64,000 bases of DNA from assembly GCA_018696595.1 (NCBI GenBank), contig JABHQW010000005.1, positions 1-64,000 on the forward strand, written 5' to 3'. Both the position numbers and the translations under genes were made by a program. Positions 51,688 through 61,291 of the stretch are shown piece by piece. The notes beneath the pieces are model-generated. The model was not told the DNA's origin and made no database searches. It saw nothing but the letters and a program-made list of their open reading frames with translations. Every line of letters starts with the position of its first letter. Position 1 is the stretch's first letter. Source of the DNA: Candidatus Woesearchaeota archaeon. Its GTDB lineage: Archaea; Nanobdellota; Nanobdellia; Woesearchaeales; GW2011-AR9.

Positions 51688-53592
51688 TTAGTAATTAACT
51701 AATACTTGCACATCTCTTCCAAAGATGTTCTTCAGATCTTCAAAGACTGGTTCTTTAATGAAAGCACGCTTAGGCATTTTCAAAGAAGCAAGAGCTTTCT
51801 CAAACTCTTCCAAACTAGAATCCTTTAAAGTTCCTAAACTTCCATCTTCGTTGATTTTAGCTTTCTCAATCCTCTTCTCTTTAGCATCAATGTCATGAAT
51901 TATAAAAGCAAGATCATCAAGCAAGATAACTTCCCCATACTTGTCTCCATGCTTAACTTTAATCTTAGTTCTTTCAAGTTCCCTTCCACGTTTTCTCTGC
52001 ATGTACTCAACTAAGAACCGAATTAAGCCACCAGATCCTTTTCTAGCTTTCTCAACATCTGCTTTAGTTAATTTCTTTTTATCGCTTTTCTTTTTAGCTT
52101 CAATAATCTCATTTAAATCTCTAAGATAACGAGCAGGAACTTTTCCAGTAGAGATTAGTTCATCTTCAAATAGCTTAATAATTTCTGCATCTTGAGCTTT
52201 CTCAATACCTTCTAACTTCAAGACATCTCTGATGATTGTTATGATTTCATCATAAAGAACGACTACGCTTTTCTTATCATGCATTAGTTCAATTTCTTTA
52301 AACAATTTCTTAATTCTTTCAAGATATTTTTCTGCATTCTTAATTAGCTCATCAAGTTCGGTCCCAGACAATTCTTTCTTTGTTCCATGTTCAATCTCTT
52401 TTCTAACTTGAACATTTTTCTTTAAGATTTCTACGTATTCTGGTTCCAACAACTTTTCTCTCTTCACAAAGATTTCTTCCAAAACTTCAGGTGTTTCTTT
52501 TGGCGTAGGCGGAGGAATCCCGTACAACATTAAAGCTGCTTGAGTTGGTGTTAAGATTGCATAGAATGTATCTTCCATACCCATGTCTTTCATTTTCAAT
52601 TTAATTCTTTTAACACTTTGTTCACCAGTACTCATGAACAAATCAATTGCTTCTCTGCTTGGCTTGATTCTTCCCATTCTAAGCAACTGTTTCCAAGGCA
52701 TAAAAATACCCCGATCATAAAAGGGAACTCCGTCTCTTAACAAAGTAAAGATGATTGGATTAGCATCTTTCAAAGAATCCCAGAAGTCTGTTAAAATGTA
52801 AACCTGAATGTTTAATTTGTTTTTAATCCCAGTCATTTCTCCAGCTTCTACCCCCATTCCAATAATGATTGCTCGTAATTTATCCTTCAACTCTGCTCGA
52901 GTCATTTTCTTAACATCAGTATCATCAATTACTATCCAAACATCAATGTCTGAAGTAGCAGTAGCTCTTCCTTGTGTTAAAGATCCAGCAAGAACATAAC
53001 TTAAGATATATTTATCAAACTTCTTGATAACCATGCTTTTATGAATTTCAGCAATTTTTATTGCTGCAAGCATTCCGGTATCATAAATTGGGGCTCCCAC
53101 AGAAACCATCTTGTTCATATCATACTTAGCATCATAAGAATTCTGCCAAATGTCTGTTAACAAAACACTCTGAGCTTTGATATTTTTATCGGTCTCTTCG
53201 GCGAATTTACCGATGATACTAGAAAATTTATGATGTAATTCATCTTTACTCATCTTCTTAGAAGTGGTATCATCAACAACAACTAAAACGTGAATTTCAT
53301 CAGGATTTGGTTTCTTCTCTTCTTTTTTAGTAGCTTGCGGTGCTTGTCCTTGAGGAGCTTGTGCGGGTTGTTTTGGAGGGGGTAATAATGTAATTCCCAC
53401 AATATAATCTCCAAACTTATCAACAACTTTGTCTTTAAATTTGTCTAACTTTGTTTTGAGAGCTTTAAGTTTCTTCTCCAATTCAGGAGGCAATTTTGGT
53501 GCTCCTGCAGGAAGTTGAGGTTCATTCTTTCCCTTTGCGGGTTTTACACTTTTAGGTTTAACAGATTTATTTGATTTAGTTTTTTTTGCCAT
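51688..53592 (-). CDS. Duplicated nucleotidyltransferase protein, 634 aa
   Basis: A second copy (residues about 195-300) has a clear nucleotidyltransferase site: VLAGSLTQGRATATSDIDVW (GS...DxD). The first copy (residues about 50-185) shares the following blocks, EIHVLVVVDDTTSKKMSKDE with DIDVWIVIDDTDVKKMTRAE, and VLLTDIWQNSYD with YILTDFWDSLKD. It has lost the GS motif to a Pro/Gln-rich insert (KQPAQAPQGQAPQAT). A C-terminal helical half (residues about 360-560), with a final beta part, follows. The N-terminal 30 residues are basic and low-complexity. It is an active-plus-degenerate tandem fold; the substrate is unknown. Confidence 0.8.
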   Translation of the reverse strand: MAKKTKSNKSVKPKSVKPAKGKNEPQLPAGAPKLPPELEKKLKALKTKLDKFKDKVVDKFGDYIVGITLLPPPKQPAQAPQGQAPQATKKEEKKPNPDEIHVLVVVDDTTSKKMSKDELHHKFSSIIGKFAEETDKNIKAQSVLLTDIWQNSYDAKYDMNKMVSVGAPIYDTGMLAAIKIAEIHKSMVIKKFDKYILSYVLAGSLTQGRATATSDIDVWIVIDDTDVKKMTRAELKDKLRAIIIGMGVEAGEMTGIKNKLNIQVYILTDFWDSLKDANPIIFTLLRDGVPFYDRGIFMPWKQLLRMGRIKPSREAIDLFMSTGEQSVKRIKLKMKDMGMEDTFYAILTPTQAALMLYGIPPPTPKETPEVLEEIFVKREKLLEPEYVEILKKNVQVRKEIEHGTKKELSGTELDELIKNAEKYLERIKKLFKEIELMHDKKSVVVLYDEIITIIRDVLKLEGIEKAQDAEIIKLFEDELISTGKVPARYLRDLNEIIEAKKKSDKKKLTKADVEKARKGSGGLIRFLVEYMQRKRGRELERTKIKVKHGDKYGEVILLDDLAFIIHDIDAKEKRIEKAKINEDGSLGTLKDSSLEEFEKALASLKMPKRAFIKEPVFEDLKNIFGRDVQVLVNY

Positions 53593-53788
53593 TATGATAT
53601 AATCTCCATTATTTATTTAATTATACTATTTTGACTGTCACGTAATAATCAGTCTACTATGAAATATGTTTTAAAGTATTATAATTGTTTTTATAAGTGG
53701 TGAGACCCAAAAGTCATGGTTAAGTTGAATTAAACCATTCCTCTTCAGAAAAGAAATATTTAAATAGGGCTTATGTTTACTTGGAAGT

Positions 53789-54436
53789 ATGTCTGAGAAA
53801 AAAGAGAGTGCTATTGATAAACATCAAAAAGCTTACAAGAAAATCGAACCTGCTGTTGATACTACAGATCATCATCATAGGGCAGCTTATCTTCAAGCAG
53901 AGAAAAATGTTTTGATGGATGACAAAGGGGAAATTGAGTATGGTCGTTTAGATAAAGGATTCGAAAAAGATGGCAAAAAAATAAGTGCAGAAGATGCTCG
54001 TAAGCAATTTAGAGTAGAAATGAAGGATTATTATGAAACAAATGTTGTTAAAGATTCAAAACTTAAAAAAATTCTTAAAGATATGCCTAAAGAACTAAAA
54101 AGTGGTTTTTTGAAAATATTAACTGGTTATGACGAAGATACCCTAACTCAATATCATGATACTCTAGGAGGAGGGATGAAATGGGACACCTACCAAAGAG
54201 AAGTACTCCCAGGTTTTAAGCAAGAGAAAAGACAAGCGTTAGAAAAAAATACAACAGAGCACATATCTAAAGGTGACATTAGTGACATAATTGAAGAAAC
54301 AGAAATGGAAGTTCATTCAGATCCAACACTTACTGAAGCTAAAAGATTACTAGAAGCACATAGCAGAGGTAAAGGACATATTAGTGAAGACGAAGCTAGA
54401 AGAATTCTAAAAAATAAATACAAAGGCCACAAATAG
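53789..54436 (+). CDS. Hypothetical charged helical protein, 215 aa
   Basis: This highly charged, helical, soluble protein has an early His cluster (DTTDHHHRAAYLQAEKN) and Lys/Glu-rich repeats. Two similar acidic helix segments, YGRLDKGFEKDGKKISAEDA and HSRGKGHISEDEARRILKNK, end the N-terminal and C-terminal halves. No signal peptide. It precedes the large phosphoesterase gene in the same direction by 70 nt. A TTTAAATAG box about 28 nt upstream of the ATG suggests a leaderless transcript. No family recognised. Confidence 0.6.
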   Translation: MSEKKESAIDKHQKAYKKIEPAVDTTDHHHRAAYLQAEKNVLMDDKGEIEYGRLDKGFEKDGKKISAEDARKQFRVEMKDYYETNVVKDSKLKKILKDMPKELKSGFLKILTGYDEDTLTQYHDTLGGGMKWDTYQREVLPGFKQEKRQALEKNTTEHISKGDISDIIEETEMEVHSDPTLTEAKRLLEAHSRGKGHISEDEARRILKNKYKGHK

Positions 54437-54506
54437 TTTTTGTTGCCACTAACCAGTAATAATAAACGAAAGGTTTATAAAGAGAGTTAACCATTTATAT
54501 TAAATA

Positions 54507-56801
54507 ATGGCTAGAAATCTTGCTTTTTTTGGAGATCCGCATGGTAACTTTCAAGGCCTAGATTTAGCTGTAAAAGTAGCTAAAGATAAAGGTATTGAAA
54601 GTAGAATTTGTTTAGGAGACATCCCCTTACATTTAGTTGCAGATTTCACAAAGGACCAGGCATCTTTCTCTTCTCAATTTAGAGAACAGATGGCTAATGG
54701 CACCCCATACAGAACAGCTGTAGAAGAAGGCCTCTATAGTGATGCACAATTAGAAAGATTAGCTAATCCACATAAACAAGCATTAGAATCATTGTTAAGA
54801 CATGGAACATCAACTTATGAACTTGTTAAACAAATTGACCCAGGGTTAAAAGTTGTTGCAGGAAACCACGACATTGAAAAACCGATTAAAGAAGTTCTTG
54901 CTGAACAATTTATGGACAATGTTGCTTCTGTAGAAAATGGATTAAAAACAGTCTGGGCATCAGGAGGGGGAAGTGTTCCAGTTGGTAATGTTGGAATTAA
55001 AGAAGGGTTTATGGCAGATGACTTTGACAACAGAGTTTATCGATTTAAAGGACTAGAAAAACTATTATTACAACCACAAGGATCAACCCAAGAAGAAAAT
55101 GAGATTGATTTATTAGTTACTCACATTCCGCCAACCATTGCAGGTAATCACGCAGATTCATATTCGGAACATGTAGTAGAAATGTTAGTGCAAAGAGACC
55201 AACTAAATTTACCATTACCAAAAACAATTGTCCATGGTCATCACCACAATAGTGATGCCTTAATAGATTGGCAAAAATATAAAGACAAACATTCTGGACA
55301 AGAAGTAGAAATTCTAACCCTTTCACCAGGAATATTAGCAAGAGAAAGGAATTCCGGGTCTCATTCTAGTTTTTGTTTAACTACATTTGATGAAGATACT
55401 AAACAGTTAATTAAAGTAGACGAATATCGTATTTACAACGCACTTTCTGGAATTAAAAAAGTTGTTTTATATGGGGAACATTTAGTTAACAACGAAGATA
55501 AGAAAATTGAATTCAACCTTATTAATAGAACAATTATTAGTGAAGCAAATCGTGAGATGTTCAAAAAAAGTTTAGATTTAGACAGACATTATGAATTGGA
55601 TAGCAAAGGACTAATTACTAGTTATGAAAATATGGCTCCAGAACAATTAGATTTTACAATTAGACAAAATTTAACTATTATTAACAGAAAAACTGAAGAA
55701 GCAACTAGAACAATTAAAAACGTTTTAGATTATGTTAAAAATGAATGGATCTGTGGAAGAAATCCAGAAAGTTCTTTTACCAATCAAGAATTATTAGAAA
55801 AACAAATTGAAACTGCAGACCTACTAGGAAAAGAAGCAGCCAAGATATTTAATGTTGATTTAGCAGAAATTGATTGTACAGCCGATGAAAGAAAATGGTA
55901 TAATAGAATCTTAATGAAAACTGCTTTTGGAATTGATTTAGATGATTTACAAGAAGCCACTGACGTTAAAAATATGACCTATGAAAGTATTGCGTTTAAT
56001 TGGGGAATGAGTTTACAAAAGAAAGTTAGCCAAGAATTGGGAGGTAGAGGACAAAGTCACATCCTAAAAGACATTACAGAAGAAATGTGGATGTCTGTAG
56101 TTGATGAAGTTTATCTTCCGCAAAACTTAGAAAGAAAAACAACCCTTAATAGAAGTGAAGCGATTGGACTTTATTCAAAAGGGCTTAATCAAGGATTATT
56201 AAGTGAAGAAGATGCCCTAGATACAGGGGCTTATCAAAAAAGACCAGGATTTGTAGGCAATCAAAAAACAGTTACTGAAATAGAAGAGATGTTTGGAATT
56301 TCTAAAGAAAAAGCCGCAACTAGTTTATACAGTAACGAAATCACTGAACTAAATCAAGAAGCAGTTCCAGACTTACAAGAAAAGATTAATGCAGGATTAA
56401 AAATATTAACAAACAATTCTGGAGACTATATTCTTACACAAGAGGGAGCTAAATATTTGACTGAAGAAAGGAAATCAGAATTAGATTATGTTCCAGTAAC
56501 AATGAAAGATTTATTAGACCAAGATAAAGTCAAACTTGTTAAGATGGAAGATGATTATTTAATTAATTATGGAGAAGGTATTGTAAAAATTAATCCTGAA
56601 GAAGAAGGTATTGACCCCCAAGATTATAACACTCAACCACTATGGCAATTTACTCAACAACAACAAACAAGGCAAAGAGAACAACAAACATTAATGAATA
56701 GATTAGCTCAACAAGGACCAGCCCAACATTTGAGAGAACAAAATAATAGTGTAAATAGACCCAATCCAGAACGATTACCGTTGCCTCCAACAAGAGAATA
56801 A
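54507..56801 (+). CDS. Large calcineurin-like metallophosphoesterase, 764 aa
   Basis: The N-terminal 270 residues carry the full motif set: AFFGDPHGNFQG (DxH), ICLGDIPLHLV (GD), VVAGNHDIEKP (GNHD), LLVTHIPPTIAG and IVHGHHHNSD (GHxH). Beyond residue 300 there is a long helical C-terminal region without a recognised domain, ending in a Gln-rich tail (QQQQTRQREQQTL). The enzyme part is typical, but the added 450 residues make it far larger than usual. A TTTATAAAG box lies upstream. The substrate is unknown. Confidence 0.85.
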   Translation: MARNLAFFGDPHGNFQGLDLAVKVAKDKGIESRICLGDIPLHLVADFTKDQASFSSQFREQMANGTPYRTAVEEGLYSDAQLERLANPHKQALESLLRHGTSTYELVKQIDPGLKVVAGNHDIEKPIKEVLAEQFMDNVASVENGLKTVWASGGGSVPVGNVGIKEGFMADDFDNRVYRFKGLEKLLLQPQGSTQEENEIDLLVTHIPPTIAGNHADSYSEHVVEMLVQRDQLNLPLPKTIVHGHHHNSDALIDWQKYKDKHSGQEVEILTLSPGILARERNSGSHSSFCLTTFDEDTKQLIKVDEYRIYNALSGIKKVVLYGEHLVNNEDKKIEFNLINRTIISEANREMFKKSLDLDRHYELDSKGLITSYENMAPEQLDFTIRQNLTIINRKTEEATRTIKNVLDYVKNEWICGRNPESSFTNQELLEKQIETADLLGKEAAKIFNVDLAEIDCTADERKWYNRILMKTAFGIDLDDLQEATDVKNMTYESIAFNWGMSLQKKVSQELGGRGQSHILKDITEEMWMSVVDEVYLPQNLERKTTLNRSEAIGLYSKGLNQGLLSEEDALDTGAYQKRPGFVGNQKTVTEIEEMFGISKEKAATSLYSNEITELNQEAVPDLQEKINAGLKILTNNSGDYILTQEGAKYLTEERKSELDYVPVTMKDLLDQDKVKLVKMEDDYLINYGEGIVKINPEEEGIDPQDYNTQPLWQFTQQQQTRQREQQTLMNRLAQQGPAQHLREQNNSVNRPNPERLPLPPTRE

Positions 56802-56890
56802 GTTTTATAAACAAAAAAGTCTTTCTTACAATTATTATCAATTCAAAGAAAATAGAAAAACTTACAAAAAGCAAATAAATTTATTAAAAA

Positions 56891-57127
56891 CTAATTATTG
56901 CCAACACTTTCTTCAAACTCTTCTGCACAAGCTTCAGAACAAAAAGTATGGGGCTCACCTTCAAATTCTTTGATAAGTTTTTTCTCATTAATTGCACCAC
57001 CACACTCGGCACATTCAACAATCTTTTCTTCATCAGTGTAACCCTTCATGAAACTTTCTTCTAAATTTTCTTCCTCAGAGTAGTTCTCTTTTTTTACATT
57101 TCCTTCTTCAGCACTATATTCTTCCAT
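56891..57127 (-). CDS. Small TRASH-like zinc protein, 78 aa
   Basis: An acidic N-terminus (EEGNVKKENYSEEENLEESF) is followed by VECAECGGAINEK and HTFCSEACAEEFEES, a Cys-Cys...Cys-Cys set like TRASH/YHS-type metal-binding modules. It would bind a metal such as copper, iron or zinc. It stands alone. Role inferred only from the cysteine spacing. Confidence 0.65.
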   Translation of the reverse strand: MEEYSAEEGNVKKENYSEEENLEESFMKGYTDEEKIVECAECGGAINEKKLIKEFEGEPHTFCSEACAEEFEESVGNN

Positions 57128-57214
57128 TTTTAGGTTATTTCGGGGGTTTTGCTTTTAAAGTTTTCTATTATACTATATATACCCATATACTTTGTGAAGG
57201 GGGGCATATAAGAA

Positions 57215-58345
57215 TTATTCCAAGATTATGCGCACAATCTTATTGATTGATCTTTCCCAAGAGAAAGAATAAGCGACTGTTTTACGAGCATTTCTACCCA
57301 AACGTTCCATTAATTCTTCATTCTTAAGCAATTTTTCAATTTTAATGGCTAACATAGTAGAACTATTCCTAGGAAAAAAGATCCCATTGTGATTACGAAT
57401 CAGATAATTCTTGATAAAACCAACCTTAGTTGCAATAACAGGTAAACCACAAGACATCGCCTCCAATGTAGCCAAAGAAGTTGTTTCTGTCAAACTAGGC
57501 ATTACAAAAATGTCCATCGCTTTAATGTATTTCTCAACATTATCAACAAAACCAGTAACTTTACAATTCTTGAGTTCTTTAAGTTTCTTAACTAATTCTG
57601 GATTCCCGTCTCCAACCATCAATAATTGTAAATTACTTTGCGCGGGTAATTTCTGAAAGGCTTCCATTAAGATGTTTATGTTTTTCTCATTAGAAATTCT
57701 TCCGACATAACCAATTACTTTTTTGTTTGGGTTAAGACCACACTTCTTTTTTTGTTCGGCTTTATCTTTTGAAGGGGAAAACTTTTCAATATCCACACCT
57801 AAACGGGCAACCTTAATGGGTGTCTTGACACCCCTCTTAACAAGTTCTTCTTTTAATTCTTGATAAGGAGCAATCACTAAAGAAGAAAGGTTTCCCAATC
57901 TTTTCATTAAAGGTTTCATAAAAAAATAAAGAATCTTTGTAAGGGGAGTAATTAGAAATTTCTTAAAAAAATCCCACAAATTAACATGCATATAAAAAAC
58001 TACTTTTTTCTTTTTTATTCTTCCTAAAACAATAGCAATCGCACTTAACATTGCTGGTCCTTGAACAAAAACAGTGTCTGTTTGATTAATTTGATTGATA
58101 ATCTTCTTGTAATTTTTGAAGGAAAATAGTTTTATTGAAGCATATCCTGATGATTTAATTATTTTAGAAACACCAATAAAAGTTATTTCCTTAGTGTCTT
58201 TTTTCTTTTCAAAGTTGGGAACAAGTAAATGATAATCAAAATCTCTATTCGCTCTTTTAGTAAATTCTTCAACAAATTTTAAAGTACCATCTATTTTAGG
58301 ATAATAAGTGTCCACCACAATTAATAGTTTTGGTTTTTCATTCAT
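57215..58345 (-). CDS. GT4-family glycosyltransferase
   Basis: The 376-aa protein is a GT-B fold retaining glycosyltransferase. The N-terminal Rossmann part starts KLLIVVDTYYPKIDGTLKFV. The nucleotide-sugar domain has KKVIGYVGRISNEKNINILM, LLMVGDGNPELVKKL and the catalytic ExxxxxxxE in PSLTETTSLATLEAMSCGLP. A hydrophobic stretch near residues 130-150 (ILYFFMKPLM) suggests membrane association. It overlaps the PIG-L gene by 4 nt, so the two act in the same pathway, likely glycolipid or glycan synthesis. Confidence 0.9.
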   Translation of the reverse strand: MNEKPKLLIVVDTYYPKIDGTLKFVEEFTKRANRDFDYHLLVPNFEKKKDTKEITFIGVSKIIKSSGYASIKLFSFKNYKKIINQINQTDTVFVQGPAMLSAIAIVLGRIKKKKVVFYMHVNLWDFFKKFLITPLTKILYFFMKPLMKRLGNLSSLVIAPYQELKEELVKRGVKTPIKVARLGVDIEKFSPSKDKAEQKKKCGLNPNKKVIGYVGRISNEKNINILMEAFQKLPAQSNLQLLMVGDGNPELVKKLKELKNCKVTGFVDNVEKYIKAMDIFVMPSLTETTSLATLEAMSCGLPVIATKVGFIKNYLIRNHNGIFFPRNSSTMLAIKIEKLLKNEELMERLGRNARKTVAYSFSWERSINKIVRIILE

Positions 58346-58992
58346 TTTATTCGAAAGAACTTTTCCGCAAAGAGAGTTCTAATTTTAATGCCATTTTTGA
58401 TTGCTCGAAATACCAGTAAGATAAATGGATATGCAACGTGAACTTTTTGGCTTTTAAATTCTTTTAAAGCATCTAACTTTCTGGAAAATGTTTTTCTTAC
58501 GTCTACATATAAAGCAGGCCAACTTGTTTTAAACGAAACAGGATTCCAAACAGAATAAACATAAACTTCTGGTTTTGGTTGAAAATTTACTTTTTCATAA
58601 AGATCTAAAGTTATTCTTTGTACTGTTTTATGGTCTGGGTGGGGATCTTCAATACTGTGAGTGAATATTTTAGTTGGTTTCTCTTTGTTAAGAATTTTAA
58701 GTAGTTTTTCTTCCAGATGATATTTATCATAATCTTCTTGAATCTTTTGATCACCTAACTTTAGAAAGATTGTTTCGCAACCCATTAATTCTCCCGCCAC
58801 TAGAGTTTCTTGGGATCTAATTCCTTTGATAACATGATCTTTTAACCAGAAATGTGATAATTCCCCCAAAGAGAAAACAACAGAGATTACTTTCTTACCT
58901 TCTTCAATGTATTTAGCGATAGTTCCGCCTGCCCCAATAACAAAATCATCAGTATGGGCCCCAAATACAAAGATTGTCTCTTTTTTCGCCAT
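58342..58992 (-). CDS. PIG-L/LmbE-family N-acetylglucosaminyl deacetylase
   Basis: The 216-aa protein has the zinc-binding AHTDDFVIGAGGTIAKYI motif near the N-terminus (canonical AHPDD with Thr for Pro) and the second ligand block DPHPDHKTVQRI. It would remove N-acetyl groups from a sugar on a lipid or nucleotide, a step that often precedes or follows the partner glycosyltransferase. The start overlaps the GT4 stop region in an ATGA-type junction. It is upstream of the GT4 in the same operon. Confidence 0.9.
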   Translation of the reverse strand: MAKKETIFVFGAHTDDFVIGAGGTIAKYIEEGKKVISVVFSLGELSHFWLKDHVIKGIRSQETLVAGELMGCETIFLKLGDQKIQEDYDKYHLEEKLLKILNKEKPTKIFTHSIEDPHPDHKTVQRITLDLYEKVNFQPKPEVYVYSVWNPVSFKTSWPALYVDVRKTFSRKLDALKEFKSQKVHVAYPFILLVFRAIKNGIKIRTLFAEKFFRIK

Positions 58993-59076
58993 TGTAATGG
59001 GAAATATATTTTACTTTATTTAACTTTTTGTTTTATGGTAACTTTTATAAAGAAATAGTGAAATTAAACCTTTATT

Positions 59077-59182
59077 GCACCCGTAGTTTAATGGCTAGAA
59101 TCCGGGCCTTCCATAAGGCCTGTAATCAACTACTCGCTTTTGAAGTGAGCCTGTGATCCGGGTTCGAATCCCGGCGGGTGCA
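59077..59182 (+). tRNA. tRNA-Gly(TCC) with intron
   Basis: The acceptor is GCACCCG/CGGGTGC with discriminator A; CCA is not encoded. The anticodon stem CGGGC/GCCTG surrounds loop CTTCCA-A with anticodon TCC (59110-59112). A 34-nt intron occupies the canonical 37/38 site (59114-59147). The T-arm CCGGG-TTCGAAT-CCCGG is uninterrupted, unlike the two other tRNAs in the window. Confidence 0.93.
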
Positions 59183-59196
59183 TTTATATTTCTTAT

Positions 59197-59556
59197 TCAA
59201 CCTAACCAGATCTGATCATCTTTAGAAAGAATTGTCCCCACATAATTCTGTTCTGCAAAATATTCAACTTGTTTCTTAGTCATCTTAGAAACAGGAACGT
59301 AACCAAAATCACGTTGAGGAACAGAATGTTCAATTCTTTGTTTTTTCAATTCCGTTAGAATCTGGTTTAAACCCAAGCTACCACACCGATAAAAGTGAAA
59401 GAAAGTCTTTCCATTACCAATCTCTTTGTAACCTTGAAAATTGTAACCAGTACCAAAAATAACCACATCAAATTTAGCGCGATTACTACTAGAAGCAGCA
59501 AGCTTTTCTTCCAAAGTTTCCGAAAGTTCAGGTAGTTTAAGCACTTTCCTGCCCAA
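59197..59556 (-). CDS. Hypothetical protein, 119 aa
   Basis: Beta-strand and helix alternation (FDVVIFGTGYNFQGYKEIG, KTFFHFYRCGSLGLNQIL, FAEQNYVGTILSKDDQIWLG) suggests a small alpha/beta fold. No signal peptide. It is convergent with tRNA-Gly by 15 nt and alone. I do not recognise the family. Confidence 0.58.
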   Translation of the reverse strand: MGRKVLKLPELSETLEEKLAASSSNRAKFDVVIFGTGYNFQGYKEIGNGKTFFHFYRCGSLGLNQILTELKKQRIEHSVPQRDFGYVPVSKMTKKQVEYFAEQNYVGTILSKDDQIWLG

Positions 59557-59644
59557 ATATCAATGTAATATATAAAAGATTACATTCTGAAAGAGATAGT
59601 AAATATTAAATACTAATTATATTTCTTTGAGTATAGGTGATAGC

Positions 59645-59980
59645 ATGAAGATAACTATTGATACAAAACACGACACTCATGAAGACATTCGCAAAGTGTT
59701 ACACATTCTAACTCACATTCTTGAAAACAAAGAAAGTAATGCTAAGTTAGATTCTAATTTTAATATCAATTCTAATATTAATTCAAATCCCGTAACTACT
59801 GAAGACAAACCAGCTGGATTTATGAACATGTTTGGAGATTCTTCAACATCAACACCAAGCGATGAACCCACTCAAACAGAACAAGAAACGGCTCCAGACT
59901 TCAGCAACTTCATGAATCTAATGAACAAGAAAGAAGATGATGGTGAAAATAAAGAAGAACCTAAGCTAGAGTTTTTCTAG
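59645..59980 (+). CDS. Hypothetical acidic protein, 111 aa
   Basis: The start is the ATG at 59645 with SD AGGTGAT; the track used a TTG six codons earlier. An N-terminal helical part (ITIDTKHDTHEDIRKVLHIL) is followed by an Asn/Ser/Thr-rich low-complexity middle (SNFNINSNINSN) and an acidic C-terminus ending in KLEFF. Probably disordered beyond residue 40. Its stop overlaps the convergent membrane gene by 4 nt. Function unknown. Confidence 0.58.
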   Translation: MKITIDTKHDTHEDIRKVLHILTHILENKESNAKLDSNFNINSNINSNPVTTEDKPAGFMNMFGDSSTSTPSDEPTQTEQETAPDFSNFMNLMNKKEDDGENKEEPKLEFF

Positions 59981-61221
59981 AAAACCCACATTAATCCCAA
60001 ACCCAAAAGAATTAGTACAACATAAAACGCTAGAATGATCTTACCAAATTTCTTTCTATCTCCAAAGATGTAAGCAATTCCGCCTTTCACACCAACATTA
60101 GTTAAAGCAGCAAGAAGAATTCCATTTCTCGCAATATCTAAAGATAAACTGGTTTTCGATAGTTGTGATAAAGAAACAGTAATTGCATCAACATCTGCAA
60201 ACCCTGAAATAAAACTTACTAAATAAACTCCTTTTGAAGACAAATAAACGTCAGCAACTTTTACTAAAGCTAAGATTACAGCAAAGAACACACCAAACTT
60301 TAATGCCGGACCCAAAGTAAAAGGAGAACTTAAATGAACTTTACCTTTAGCCTCTTTAGCTTTTCTCCATAACAGATAAGAAAAGATTGCACAGATCACA
60401 ATCAAGATTGAAATTGGCAAAATTAATTCCCACAACAATTCTTTATTAATTACAAACACTTCAATTAAAATTCTTACAAACATAATTGTATTGGCAAGAA
60501 TAACACCTAAAACCAAAGTACGATAAATCTTTGTTTCTTTCTTGCTTCTTACTGCGAAACTTGAAGTAACTGCTGTACTGGAAACTAAACCACCAAGAAT
60601 ACCAGCGATTGTAATTCCTCTTTCACCAAACCATTTCATTAACACATAACCAGCAAAACCAATCCCAGAAATGAAAACGACCATTAACCAAATAACGTAA
60701 GGATTAAACATTTCTAAAGGGCCGTAACCTTGATTTGGTAATAAAGGAAGAATAACAAAAGCAATTACTGCAAACTTTAAAGTGTCTGCCATCTCTAATG
60801 GTTTAATCTTTTTGGCAAAGTGATGCAACATTGATCGAGCATAAAGAATAATCGTAATAATAACTGCTAGGACAATTGCAAGAGTAACTTCCCCATAATA
60901 AGATAAAACGCCTAAAAAGAAAACTAAAAACCCAGCAACTTCTGATGTTGCCCCAGAATGATGCCGAGAATGGCCAGCAATGTTATAATAAGCAAAGATA
61001 ATAAGTATTCCCGTCAAGACAATACCAACAATCAGAATCATGGGAGAGATTAGTTCTCCAAGGTAAGCAGATAACGCACCAAACAAAGCAATTAATGGAA
61101 ACGTTCGAATACCAGCATAATCATTGCCTCTTTTTCTATACCTAGCATATTCTCTTTCTAGCCCGACAAGTGCTCCTAACGCTAACGCAATTAAAAAGTT
61201 TTGTAAGATTGCTAATTCCAT
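59977..61221 (-). CDS. MgtC/SapB-DUF4010-type membrane protein
   Basis: The 414-aa protein has about ten predicted membrane segments. The N-terminal block ALALGALVGLEREYARYRKR is the MgtC/SapB signature, and the rest matches the DUF4010 fusion (LKWFGERGITIAGILGGLVS, VSGFADVDAITVSLSQLSK). The function of this family is debated (ion or proton-linked transport, virulence in bacteria); a transporter role is likely. No partner gene is seen next to it. RNA family B copy 2 lies just upstream. Confidence 0.85.
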   Translation of the reverse strand: MELAILQNFLIALALGALVGLEREYARYRKRGNDYAGIRTFPLIALFGALSAYLGELISPMILIVGIVLTGILIIFAYYNIAGHSRHHSGATSEVAGFLVFFLGVLSYYGEVTLAIVLAVIITIILYARSMLHHFAKKIKPLEMADTLKFAVIAFVILPLLPNQGYGPLEMFNPYVIWLMVVFISGIGFAGYVLMKWFGERGITIAGILGGLVSSTAVTSSFAVRSKKETKIYRTLVLGVILANTIMFVRILIEVFVINKELLWELILPISILIVICAIFSYLLWRKAKEAKGKVHLSSPFTLGPALKFGVFFAVILALVKVADVYLSSKGVYLVSFISGFADVDAITVSLSQLSKTSLSLDIARNGILLAALTNVGVKGGIAYIFGDRKKFGKIILAFYVVLILLGLGLMWVF

Positions 61222-61291
61222 TAATGTACCTCTTTTTAGTTAAGTAATGTTTTTTTGTTTATATATTTAACTCACCAACTCATTTAATTTT

